Shown piece by piece: positions 1 through 6,326 of a stretch of DNA of 11,108 bases (its first letter is position 1; each line of letters opens with the position of its first letter). The notes below the pieces were generated by a model. It searched no databases, had not been told where the DNA came from, and worked only from the letters and a program-made list of their open reading frames with translations. Source of the DNA: Christensenellaceae bacterium. Lineage in GTDB: Bacteria; Bacillota; Clostridia; Christensenellales; Aristaeellaceae. The stretch is taken from the NCBI GenBank assembly GCA_017881705.1, contig JADGQP010000083.1, forward strand, positions 1 through 11,108, given 5' to 3'. Both the position numbers and the translations under genes were made by a program.

Positions 1-1718
1 AGGAGAGCGGCATAATCGAGCCATTCGCCGGCAGCCGAGGTTACTACAAGCTGCGCGCCTTCCGGCAGGAGGGTCGGGTCGGCTACGGTCGCGCTGAGGC
101 GCAGCGTATCGTTTTCATAGGTGAGGGTGCCGTTTTGCTGCGGCGCGGGCGTCGCGGATTCTTCCGGCGTTACAGACGCTTCCGGCGTTGCAGACGCTTC
201 CGGCGTTACAGATTCTTCCGGCGTTACGGACGCTTCCGGCGTTACAGACGCTTCCGGCGTTACGGACGCTTCCGGTGTTACAGATTCTTCCGGCGTTACG
301 GACGCTTCCGGCGTTACGGACGCTTCCGGTGTTACGGATACTTCCGGCGTTACGGATTCTGCGACTTGATCCTTTACGAACACGAACCCGTCGCCAACGG
401 TCAGCGGGAATTCAAAGGTCTGCTGCGTATTCGTATCCGAACCCTTCGGCAGCTGCCAAAGAGAATCCCCTGAGCAGTTGTACAAGCCCGTGATTTCGTC
501 GCGGATCGCCTGGGATTTGATTCTCAGGCTAATTGTCATGGGTTCGCTAGCCGTCAACTCGCCTTCCGGCACACGGACGCCAATGCGGTAGCCCATCAGC
601 GCAAGGTAAATGGTTCCGTCGACATCGACCGGCGTAGCGGGCTCCCCAACAGCCGTTACAAAGAACTGCGCGCCCGCGGGCGGCAGTGCGCCGCCAAGGG
701 TAGCCGTGAGACTAATGTTGCCATCCTCGTATATGTAAACACCGGGAGCCGCGGTAGGCTCCACCGACGCTTCAGGCGTAGCGGTTTCTTCAATAGTAGT
801 CGTTTCCGGAACGCTCACCAGCAGGATCGAATTGGAACCGGACAGGGTCACGGTGGTTTGCCACCCGCTGCCGGTCACATTCACCGACGTGTTGCCGCCG
901 ATCGAAGCCGAGGTACCGCTCCAGCTGAAAGGGAAACTCCGCGACGGCGCAAAATCTACGTTCGCGGAGGCGGAAGCCTGTACGGACAGGCCGGCGGGAA
1001 CCGCCAGCAAAGTGCCCTGGGAACTGAAAGCGATTTGGTAAAGCCGCAGTTCCGCTCCCCCGCCAAGGCTATCGGAGCCATAAACGGCGGTATAGGACGC
1101 ACGCGCGGCGTTCAGCAGCGCTGTGTTGGTAACGCGGGAAACCTGGAAATCCGCGCCATAGACAGACGAATCCCCGGGAAGGGTTACGGCAAAGTCGATG
1201 CCATCCTCAGAAGTTTGCAGAGACAGGGCGGGCGCAACCGTCGGAACAGGCGTAACCGTTACCTCGGGCGAGGTCGTCACCTCGGGCGAAACCGTTGCCT
1301 CGGGCGAGGTCGTTGCCTCGGGCGAAACCGTCGCCTCTGGCGTAACCGTAGCTTCAGGCTCGGTCGTAGGCTCGGGCGTAACCGTAGCTTCAGGCTCGGT
1401 CGTAGCCTCGGGCGTAACCGTAGCTTCAGGCTCGCTCGTAGCTTCGGGCGTAGCCGTGGCTTCAGGCACAGTCGTACCCTCAGGCGCAGGCGTAGCCGTG
1501 GCCTCAGGCGCGGCGGTAGGCGTGGCAGGTGCCACAGTTACAACAGGCGTAACCGTAGCTGTCGGAGGCACAATCAACTGCCAGCCCGCGCTATAATACT
1601 GCGTGTCCGCAGCAGCAGCCGAAGACAGACTTCCCATTAGCAGTATCAGGCTTACCAATAACCCAAGGCTCGCCTTCCTGCTGTGGCGTATAGCGCTCTT
1701 CGCTTTCTTCATCATCAT
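1..1718 (-). CDS. Secreted modular surface protein with TPEA repeat linkers (partial, C-terminus outside window)
   Basis: The open frame runs without a stop from an ATG at 1718 to the left edge (572 complete codons). Residues 1-37 are a clear signal peptide: a basic start (MMMKKAK), a hydrophobic core around 18-31 and an AAAA-D cleavage site. Then come a Thr/Pro/Glu/Ala linker (about 50-165), a beta-rich module (about 167-300), a second module (about 326-452), an SVTPEA linker (453-519) and the start of a third module. Modules 2 and 3 share a signature, Y-E-(D/N)-(G/D) followed about 15-20 residues later by LP-x-GA-Q-(L/F)-x-V-T; module 1 has a looser version. This is the layout of Ig-like or adhesin stalk proteins of Clostridia. 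Any wall anchor would lie off-window. Three ATGs stand in a row (1718, 1715, 1712); 1718 is chosen as the first, behind an AGGAAAGAG-like ribosome site about 8 bases upstream. Ligand and function are unknown. Confidence 0.85.
   Translation of the reverse strand, partial: MMMKKAKSAIRHSRKASLGLLVSLILLMGSLSSAAAADTQYYSAGWQLIVPPTATVTPVVTVAPATPTAAPEATATPAPEGTTVPEATATPEATSEPEATVTPEATTEPEATVTPEPTTEPEATVTPEATVSPEATTSPEATVSPEVTTSPEVTVTPVPTVAPALSLQTSEDGIDFAVTLPGDSSVYGADFQVSRVTNTALLNAARASYTAVYGSDSLGGGAELRLYQIAFSSQGTLLAVPAGLSVQASASANVDFAPSRSFPFSWSGTSASIGGNTSVNVTGSGWQTTVTLSGSNSILLVSVPETTTIEETATPEASVEPTAAPGVYIYEDGNISLTATLGGALPPAGAQFFVTAVGEPATPVDVDGTIYLALMGYRIGVRVPEGELTASEPMTISLRIKSQAIRDEITGLYNCSGDSLWQLPKGSDTNTQQTFEFPLTVGDGFVFVKDQVAESVTPEVSVTPEASVTPEASVTPEESVTPEASVTPEASVTPEASVTPEESVTPEASATPEASVTPEESATPAPQQNGTLTYENDTLRLSATVADPTLLPEGAQLVVTSAAGEWLDYAAL
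162..359 (-). repeat. 11 tandem copies of an 18-bp unit encoding SVTPEA
   Basis: Eleven head-to-tail 18-bp units each contain TTCCGG followed by (C/T)GTTACRG (one copy has GTTGCAG). On the minus strand they encode the hexapeptide S-V-T-P-E-(A/E/V), one copy reading S-A-T-P-E-A. Variation is mostly at silent or single positions, as expected from unit duplication. The repeat forms a rigid, extended, potentially O-glycosylated spacer between modules 2 and 3 of the surface protein. Because the unit is a multiple of three, copy-number change would alter stalk length without breaking the frame. Confidence 0.95.
1266..1481 (-). repeat. 12 tandem 18-bp units encoding TEPEATV/SPEATT-type linker
   Basis: Twelve 18-bp units, starting at 1266 and recurring every 18 bases, encode (T/S)-(P/E)-(E)-(A/V)-T-(V/T) hexapeptides between the signal peptide and module 1. 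In the middle of the block, units alternate between a V-T-P-E-A-T version and a T-E-P-E-A-T version, giving a higher-order period of 36 bp. The units are more diverged than those at 162-359. The block gives way on both sides to irregular TVTPV/TVAPA sequence. Confidence 0.9.
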
Positions 1719-1834
1719 AATCGACTCTCTTTCCTGCCATCCGGTATCGGTTTGGGTCGTTTTTATTTTTAACGGTGTAACCCTCGTCAAGCCTTTCGTT
1801 TAAAAAAGGGTATATGGGCACGAAATACAACAGT

Positions 1835-1863
1835 ATTGTAATGCATAAAAAACTGCCTGTCAA
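1835..1863 (-). promoter_or_regulatory. Sigma-A type promoter of the surface protein gene
   Basis: On the minus strand a perfect -35 TTGACA (1858-1863) is separated by exactly 17 bases from TACAAT (1835-1840), one mismatch from consensus. The start of transcription would be near 1828, giving a leader of about 110 bases before the ATG at 1718. The position inside two longer open frames (to 1998 and 2035) argues against those frames being genes. Confidence 0.8.
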
Positions 1864-1866
1864 ATA

Positions 1867-1884
1867 TGTAACCGCATTGTAACC
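1867..1884 (-). promoter_or_regulatory. Phased direct repeats TGTAACC next to the -35 box
   Basis: TGTAACC (GGTTACA on the coding strand) occurs at 1867-1873 and again at 1878-1884, 11 bp apart, about one helical turn, ending four bases upstream of the -35 box. This is the placement expected for a dimeric activator. A third copy in the same orientation lies in the leader (1776-1782), an inverted copy at 2065-2071, and TGTAACA at 2138-2144. No specific regulator can be named from this. Confidence 0.4.
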
Positions 1885-2173
1885 CTTTCCATGCTTGAAT
1901 TTCTGGCAGGTGGTTCTCCGTTTCTCTCGTGATGGGCTCGAAATGCGTCCGGAGCGTGCGTTTGCGCCTAAACACTCGATAATGCAATGGGTTCTCATCT
2001 AATTCAATAAGCAAAAATTTCGCTTCTGAAACCAAAGATTCAAAAACGAAACCCCGCGAGAGTCGGTTACATGAGTGCTAATTTTGGGGTGTTCATGTAT
2101 CAATTCAGTTTTATTTTTGCATAATTCTGTCATTGATGTAACAATTCATTCGGGATCTCCGTGTTTACGGTGT
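1885..2173. other. AT-rich gene-free stretch upstream of the surface protein gene
   Basis: No convincing gene is seen. It holds an imperfect direct repeat, TTCATGTATCAATTC (2092-2106) and TTGATGTAACAATTC (2133-2147), 13 of 15 identical and 41 bp apart, both containing the TGTA(A/T)C core seen at the promoter. A minus-strand open frame (about 1787-2035) can be read but has only a TTG start, no ribosome site, and encloses the surface-gene promoter. Base composition is visibly poorer in G+C than the flanking genes. Confidence 0.5.
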
Positions 2174-2208
2174 AAAAAAAGCAGAACGGCCCGACGCGAA
2201 GGCCGTTC
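2174..2208 (-). terminator. Intrinsic terminator, distal of two
   Basis: On the minus strand GAACGGCC (2201-2208) pairs perfectly with GGCCGTTC (2184-2191) around a 9-base loop. After three bases a run of seven T follows (2174-2180 on the plus strand reads A). This is a strong rho-independent terminator for the operon ending at 2287. Confidence 0.85.
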
Positions 2209-2222
2209 CTTTCCCTTGAACC

Positions 2223-2252
2223 AAGAAAACCTGCCGGCAGCCGCCGACAGGT
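2223..2252 (-). terminator. Intrinsic terminator, proximal of two
   Basis: On the minus strand ACCTGTCGGC (2243-2252) pairs with GCCGGCAGGT (2229-2238) around a 4-base loop, 10 bp with one G-T pair. The stem runs into TTTTCTT (2223-2229). It lies 34 bases after the stop of the TPM-domain gene and forms a tandem pair with the hairpin at 2174-2208. Confidence 0.75.
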
Positions 2253-2286
2253 CGAAAAAGTAAGTTTTTTCACTTGCGATGCGGCG

Positions 2287-3189
2287 TTATCGGCCGCGTC
2301 TGTCACGCTCAAATCGTTGTTCGCGGCGTGTCTCGCGGCGTGTCTCGCGGCATGTCTCGCCGCAGTTCCCACGCCTATAAAGCGCGCCCAGCCCCAACCC
2401 GCCGATCACCCAACCCAGGGGCGAACAGCCGCACCTTCTCCCGCGGCGGGCGGAACGACGCTGTCCAAGCAGCAACAGCGCGATAACCGCCAGTACGATC
2501 CAGCCACCGCCGGAAAACCTGCCGCTTGCGTTGCCGCTGTCGCGGTGCGTTCCTTCATAATCGTGCGCCTTGCCGGTCACGGCGTTCAGCGTGCTGGTCC
2601 ACAGCGAGTAGGCCGAATCCACAACGGTCTGCGCCGTTGTTTTGGCCGTTTGGCTTTCGCCGCTTTGCTCAGCCTCAAATAGCCCGCCCAGCTTGATTTG
2701 TGTACCGTACTGCTTGTTAATCTGGCTGTTGAGCGCAATAAAAAACTTGCCGAAAGCCTCGTCATAACGCTGCGCGGTAAACGCGTCGGCAAAACCGGAA
2801 GTGTACGCAAGGCCGGAAAGCGCTCTGTTGCTTAACTTTGCACGCACGCTTTCCCCCGATGAAAAGGCGAAGGTATCTTCGGCTGCCGCGCCCAGTATCA
2901 ACAGACTGTTTTCATCCAGCGCCCAGCGGGTAAACAGCTTGTCAGCGTAAGCTTGCGGGGTTTCCCCGTCCAAAAAATACACCAGCGCCACACGGATTTT
3001 CAGGTCGGCGGTATCCTCCGCTTTTTGGGCGTACGCCGCAACATCCTCGGCCACGGTTTGGCTCAGGGCATTGGCGTCGTCGGTAAGCGCCGCTCCCTGC
3101 GCAGGGTAGCGCGCCTCCGCCAGCGAAGGAACCGCCAGCAGCAGCGAAAGGGCCAGCGCGACCACGGCGCGTACAAACTTGTTGTTCAT
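2287..3189 (-). CDS. TPM-domain (YgcG-like) membrane protein with Arg-rich tail
   Basis: The 300-residue product starts with a signal peptide (residues 1-26, core VVALALSLLLAV). A TPM domain (Pfam TPM_phosphatase, formerly DUF477) follows at about 28-155. It shows LTDDANALS at 35-43, a strand around 64-71 (KIRVALVY), YADKLFTRW at 81-89, and SLLILGAAAEDTFAFSSG at 95-112. A membrane segment lies at about 229-242, so the TPM domain should be outside and the tail inside. The tail (244-300) is unusually basic, with CRETRRETRRE repeats and four Cys. TPM proteins often sit beside LemA proteins in bacteria; the preceding gene fits that. Its start has TAAGGAG four bases upstream, 31 bases after the lemA-like stop. 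The biochemical role is not settled; the phosphatase name comes from a plant homologue and should not be assumed. Confidence 0.8.
   Translation of the reverse strand: MNNKFVRAVVALALSLLLAVPSLAEARYPAQGAALTDDANALSQTVAEDVAAYAQKAEDTADLKIRVALVYFLDGETPQAYADKLFTRWALDENSLLILGAAAEDTFAFSSGESVRAKLSNRALSGLAYTSGFADAFTAQRYDEAFGKFFIALNSQINKQYGTQIKLGGLFEAEQSGESQTAKTTAQTVVDSAYSLWTSTLNAVTGKAHDYEGTHRDSGNASGRFSGGGWIVLAVIALLLLGQRRSARRGRRCGCSPLGWVIGGLGLGALYRRGNCGETCRETRRETRREQRFERDRRGR
2321..2368 (-). repeat. Four 12-bp tandem units in the TPM-gene tail
   Basis: TCGCGGCGTGTC occurs at 2321-2332 and identically at 2333-2344, once with one change at 2345-2356, and once degenerate at 2357-2368. The units encode the E-T-(C/R)-R repeats of the Arg-rich cytoplasmic tail. 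The repeat is in frame, so slippage would lengthen or shorten the tail by four residues. Confidence 0.85.
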
Positions 3190-3220
3190 GGCACTCCTTA
3201 TCCGGCCGCGGTAGGCGGCG

Positions 3221-3763
3221 TTACTGGTACAGTTCGCAGGGTTTCACGCCGAAAAATCGCGCCGCGTCCCCAAGTGCGGGCACGGACAGCTGCTTGTTGA
3301 ACGCCTCCGCCGCCTTGTTATAAGCCGCGAAAATATCGCTTTGCCCGCAGGCCTCGAAATCCGCGGCGATCATCTGCCGGTATTGAACGTCGCGCGCGCT
3401 TGCGGAAAAGCCCGCGTCCGCCGCAAGTTTGTTGGAAACCCTGGAAAAAGCGTCCGCAAGGGCTTCGTCCCGGGCGCGCGCGGCCTGAACGGACGATTCC
3501 TGCGAAAGCTCCGCATTGGCCGCGTATCGCAGCGTTTCCACGTCCGCGTCGCCGGTCAGGTGCCTGTCCGCAACCACGCAGAGGTTCAGCCCGTCGCTGG
3601 CGCGGTAGTTAAGCACCGTCATCAGACCGCCATCCCCTTCCAGCAGGGCATTCACGCGCGCGCGTTCGTCCGCGTAGCCGCTGGCGTTGCCGTAAACCAG
3701 CCCGAAAACCACCAGCACGGCGCAGATCAGCAGCGACCACCATACGGAGAATTTGGGTTTCAT
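3221..3763 (-). CDS. LemA-like membrane-anchored protein
   Basis: A 180-residue protein with one N-terminal membrane segment (about residues 8-24, WWSLLICAVLVVFGLVYG) and a helical remainder. The end, AYNKAAEAFNKQ followed by AARFFGVKP, matches the closing YN-x-x-v-x-x-(Y/F)-N plus FGF-K-P pattern of LemA proteins. Length also fits the family (about 180-190). The usual W-x-x-I-x-x-Q-x-x-R-R-x-D-L-I-P segment near the anchor is not recognisable; instead there is LMTVLNYRASDGLNLCVVADRHL at about 47-69, so this is a divergent branch. LemA proteins are predicted to expose a helical bundle outside the membrane; their function is poorly known. AAGGAA lies five bases before the ATG at 3763. It is followed closely by the TPM gene, a common LemA partner. 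The LemA assignment is less sure than the neighbours'. Confidence 0.65.
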   Translation of the reverse strand: MKPKFSVWWSLLICAVLVVFGLVYGNASGYADERARVNALLEGDGGLMTVLNYRASDGLNLCVVADRHLTGDADVETLRYAANAELSQESSVQAARARDEALADAFSRVSNKLAADAGFSASARDVQYRQMIAADFEACGQSDIFAAYNKAAEAFNKQLSVPALGDAARFFGVKPCELYQ

Positions 3764-3842
3764 ATCGGTTCCTTTCTGCGGCCGAACACGGCCTTTATTG
3801 CCCGCGGAGGCGCGCTTTTCCCCCGCCGCAAGGTATAGGAAA

Positions 3843-3871
3843 GGCAGGCCCCCGAACGGCGGAAGCCTGCC
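3843..3871 (-). other. Stem-loop between telA and the lemA-like gene
   Basis: On the minus strand GGCAGGC (3865-3871) pairs with GCCTGCC (3843-3849) around a 15-base loop, 11 bases after the telA stop, followed by only TTTCCT. It is too weak in T to be a full terminator. It may be a partial terminator or an RNA-processing barrier that lowers expression of the two downstream genes. Confidence 0.45.
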
Positions 3872-3882
3872 GTCGGTTCGGT

Positions 3883-5124
3883 TTAATGGCGCAGCTCAAG
3901 CAGTTTCTGCTTCAGCTGGGTTTCCATCACAGTCAGTTGTTTCTCGGCTTCGATGCGGCTGGCGCGGCCCTCGTCCTGGATCTTCATCACTTCGGTGATG
4001 GTGTCGATCAGGTCCTGATTGGTCTGGGTGAGGGTTTCGATGTCGATGATGCCGCGCTCGGCTTCCTTTGCCGTTTCAATCGTGCCCATCTTAAGCTTTT
4101 CAGCGTTCTTCTTAAGCAACTCGTTGGTCATATCGGTCACGGCGGTCTGCGCGCGCAGCGCATCCTGGCTGCGCTGCATGCCCAGCGCGATCACAATCTG
4201 GCTTTTCCACAGCGGCAGGGTATTGGAAAGCGTGCTTTGGATGCGCTCCACCAGCAGGCTGTCGTTGCTTTGCAAAAGGCGAATCTGCGGAGCCATCTGC
4301 AATGCCACGGTGCGGGTAAGGCGCAGATCGTGCAGTTTTTTCTCAAACCGGTCGCACGCGGAAGCTAAATCATTGGCGCGCTGTGCGTCCATCGCGTCAC
4401 CGCTCTGCCTGGCCTTGTCCTTAAGCTGCTGCAGGGTGGTAGCGCGAACCTCGTCCAGCTTCTTGGCACCGGCGATGATGTACATCGTAAGCTCCTTGAA
4501 ATACTGGGTGTTCATATCATACAGGTGGTTGAACATGCTCACGTCCTTGAGCAGCTGCACCTGGTAGTTTTCCAGCGACGTGGCAATGCCGTCCACGTTG
4601 ACCTCGACCTTCTCGTACTTGTTTTTCATTTCCTCGAAGGCCTTCTGCGCGTTCCAGAACAGCCCCTTGATGCCGGCGGGCTTTTCAGCGTCCGAGCCGA
4701 AGCCCTTGATCTCGCTTACGAGCTTTACCAGCATGTCGCCCACTTCGCCGGTCTGGTCGGTACGCACGGTGGCCAGCGCGCTGTCGCTGAAATCGGCCAC
4801 CTTTTTTTGCGCGTCCGCGCCGTAGAGCAGCACGTGGTCGGGGTTTTCGATGTTGATCTTCTGTACGAAATCATCGATGCTCTTTTTTTCCGCGTCGGAA
4901 AGCATGGAGGTATCCAGATCCTTGAGCGTCGCCTCCACAGCGGCGCTAGCGTTGCCTGCGGCAGCGGCAGCATTGCCGGCGGTGGGCGCTTCCCCCGCTT
5001 TTTCCATCGCGGCTACGGCGTCGTCCAGGTCGGCCTTATCCTTGGCCATGGAAGAAACATCCAGCGTCAACACCGGCACGGCGGAAGCCGCGGCGGTTTC
5101 GGGGGCCTGGTTGGATTGAGTCAT
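3883..5124 (-). CDS. telA: TelA-family toxic anion resistance protein
   Basis: A 413-residue soluble, mostly helical protein. The family core is clear: KGLFWNAQKAFEEMKNKYEK at about 153-172, then a VDGIATSLENYQVQLLKDV stretch (177-195) and LYDMNTQYFKELTMYIIAGAKKLDE (201-225), which match the TelA (PF05816) signature of a long coiled helix with NQLLKD and YFKELTMYI. The C-terminal half is continuous helix ending in KQKLLELRH. The first about 75 residues are Ala-rich and poorly conserved. The longer frame (to 5142) uses a TTG that is part of the Shine-Dalgarno sequence; the ATG at 5124 has GAAGGAGG eight bases upstream, so it is the start. TelA was named for tellurite resistance in plasmid loci; chromosomal copies beside xpaC, as in Bacillus subtilis xpaC-yaaN, have no firm biochemical role but are linked to envelope stress. 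It is second in the operon, 56 bases after xpaC. Confidence 0.92.
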   Translation of the reverse strand: MTQSNQAPETAAASAVPVLTLDVSSMAKDKADLDDAVAAMEKAGEAPTAGNAAAAAGNASAAVEATLKDLDTSMLSDAEKKSIDDFVQKINIENPDHVLLYGADAQKKVADFSDSALATVRTDQTGEVGDMLVKLVSEIKGFGSDAEKPAGIKGLFWNAQKAFEEMKNKYEKVEVNVDGIATSLENYQVQLLKDVSMFNHLYDMNTQYFKELTMYIIAGAKKLDEVRATTLQQLKDKARQSGDAMDAQRANDLASACDRFEKKLHDLRLTRTVALQMAPQIRLLQSNDSLLVERIQSTLSNTLPLWKSQIVIALGMQRSQDALRAQTAVTDMTNELLKKNAEKLKMGTIETAKEAERGIIDIETLTQTNQDLIDTITEVMKIQDEGRASRIEAEKQLTVMETQLKQKLLELRH

Positions 5125-5132
5125 GAGGGGTT

Positions 5133-5140
5133 CCTCCTTC
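5133..5140 (-). promoter_or_regulatory. Ribosome binding site fixing the telA start
   Basis: GAAGGAGG on the minus strand ends eight bases before the ATG at 5124. It overlaps the only upstream alternative start (TTG at 5142), which therefore cannot be the real one. Confidence 0.85.
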
Positions 5141-5180
5141 AATATTTAAACTGCGCTGTGGCCGTGGACAAACGTGTTTT

Positions 5181-6095
5181 TCACGCCTGTTTTTCAGGCG
5201 CCTGGGCCGTGGCTTGGTCGCCCATTTGCAGCACCGGCGCCTGGGGCGCGTGCGCCTGCGCCTGCTTGGCCGCGTTTTGCACCTGCTGAGCCACGTCGGT
5301 CGCCTGGCCCGCGTGCCATTGCGCGGGGTCATATGCCTGGTTCTTCGTTTGGGCATCGCTTTCCACGCGGCTGTTAATCGCCGCCGCCTGCCGGGCCTGC
5401 TGGGCGGCTATTTGCAGGTCGCTCTCGGTCAGCCCGTCGCGCTTGAGCATCTGCTCCAGCACGTCGATATCGGTGGTAATGTCCAGCACATCGTTCTGGT
5501 AAAGGTTATCCAGCAGTTTCTGGCAGCCTTTGAGCACGATGCCAAGCGCGTCGTCGATGCGGCGGCGGGCGGCGACAGCGTCCGCGCCGTACACGCCGTT
5601 TTCGCCCAGCGTACGGTACGCCTTCACCATTTTCAAAGTCGTGGGCAGGTAATAATCCATAAATTTGCGAATTTGCGAGGCTTTAGCGGGCTTGTCGTAC
5701 ACCGCTTTGAAAATATCGCCGCAAAGCGTTTCCAGCCTGTCCAATTTACCGGAAAGACCCTCGTCGGGGATCAGCCGGTTTTCTTCGCGGATCTCAACGA
5801 TCGTATCACGGCCTTTTTGCAGCAGCGCGTCCACCTCCGGGTTGCCGGTGTCCTTGGCAACCTTGTTGAGGCTTTCGGGTGCCGCATCCTGCTTGTTATG
5901 CGTGGTTAAATCCAGGCCTGAACGCATCACGCGCGCGATAGAGGCGACCAGCCCGGCTACCACCAGCGCCAGCAGCAGATGGCCGAAACCGAAGGGATGA
6001 AACAGAACCGCGTACAGCGCGAACACCACGCCGAAGGTAACGATGCCCGAACCGCGTCCTTTGGATTTCTTCGGCTTTTCACTCTGCTTACTCAT
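5181..6095 (-). CDS. xpaC: XpaC-family membrane protein (5-bromo-4-chloroindolyl phosphate hydrolysis family)
   Basis: The 304-residue product has a basic N-terminus (KQSEKPKKSKGRG), two closely spaced membrane segments (about 17-32 and 38-54) and a cytoplasmic helical domain. That domain shows IRKFMDYYLPTTLKMVKAY at 142-160, the hallmark of the XpaC family (PF10112). A Gln/Ala-rich tail begins near 230 and looks disordered. The family name comes from an indolyl-phosphate colour phenotype in Bacillus, not from a proven enzyme activity. The frame is open to an ATG at 6143, but the -10 box lies at 6157-6162 and transcription would begin near 6150. The ATG at 6095, with AAAGGAAA 13 bases before it, is preferred, although that spacing is long. 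First gene of the xpaC-telA-lemA-TPM unit. Confidence 0.88.
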   Translation of the reverse strand: MSKQSEKPKKSKGRGSGIVTFGVVFALYAVLFHPFGFGHLLLALVVAGLVASIARVMRSGLDLTTHNKQDAAPESLNKVAKDTGNPEVDALLQKGRDTIVEIREENRLIPDEGLSGKLDRLETLCGDIFKAVYDKPAKASQIRKFMDYYLPTTLKMVKAYRTLGENGVYGADAVAARRRIDDALGIVLKGCQKLLDNLYQNDVLDITTDIDVLEQMLKRDGLTESDLQIAAQQARQAAAINSRVESDAQTKNQAYDPAQWHAGQATDVAQQVQNAAKQAQAHAPQAPVLQMGDQATAQAPEKQA

Positions 6096-6156
6096 TTGTG
6101 CGCCACAGTTTCCTTTCCTGCGAAAAGTTCGTTTCCCAATCATTTCTACATTGGGT

Positions 6157-6185
6157 ATTATAGCATATCGTTTTCACGCTTACAA
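6157..6185 (-). promoter_or_regulatory. Extended -10 promoter of the xpaC operon
   Basis: On the minus strand TTGTAA (6180-6185) is followed after 17 bases by a perfect TATAAT (6157-6162), with TGC directly before it (extended -10). Transcription should start near 6150, giving a leader of about 55 bases to the ATG at 6095. The box closely resembles the promoter at 9539-9567. Confidence 0.8.
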
Positions 6186-6239
6186 AGAAAATACGCTTGA
6201 AAGCCGCTGAGGAGCGTCTGAAAACAACATTAGAAAAGC

Positions 6240-6283
6240 ATGAGAAAAACGGCTTCGCCCATGGGAAAAATGAGAAAAACGGC
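6240..6283. repeat. Two 14-bp direct repeats downstream of the Pro/Gln-rich gene
   Basis: ATGAGAAAAACGGC occurs identically at 6240-6253 and 6270-6283, 30 bp apart. On the minus strand each reads GCCGTTTTTCTCAT, giving further T-runs after the terminator at 6291-6315. The first T-run follows the small GGC-GAA-GCC stem. They may act as back-up termination or simply be a local duplication. Confidence 0.6.
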
Positions 6284-6290
6284 AATGCGC

Positions 6291-6315
6291 AAAAAGGCGG
6301 CCGATACAGCCGCCT
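6291..6315 (-). terminator. Intrinsic terminator of the Pro/Gln-rich membrane protein gene
   Basis: On the minus strand AGGCGGC (6309-6315) pairs with GCCGCC (6296-6301) and the first following T, around a loop of 7 bases, and runs straight into five T (6291-6295). It lies about 100 bases after the stop codon at 6413 and isolates this gene from the xpaC promoter downstream. Confidence 0.8.
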
Positions 6316-6326
6316 CCAGACTGTTG

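Noticed and set aside
162..359. Regular spaced repeats that could suggest a CRISPR array
   Set aside because: Units are contiguous 18-bp coding repeats with no spacers, in frame with the surface protein, and no cas genes are present.
1591..1998. Minus-strand open frame of 135 codons ending in a Cys-rich tail
   Set aside because: It overlaps the surface-protein signal peptide in another frame, contains that gene's near-perfect promoter, and has no ribosome site at its start.
1787..2035. Minus-strand open frame of 82 codons with a plausible-looking protein composition
   Set aside because: Only a TTG start without a Shine-Dalgarno sequence, no recognisable domain, and the TTGACA-17-TACAAT promoter lies inside it. 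A decayed remnant cannot be excluded.
2073..2081. GAGTGCTAA, a perfect half of a CIRCE (HrcA) operator
   Set aside because: The other half, expected nine bases away at 2055-2063, does not match, and no chaperone gene is nearby.
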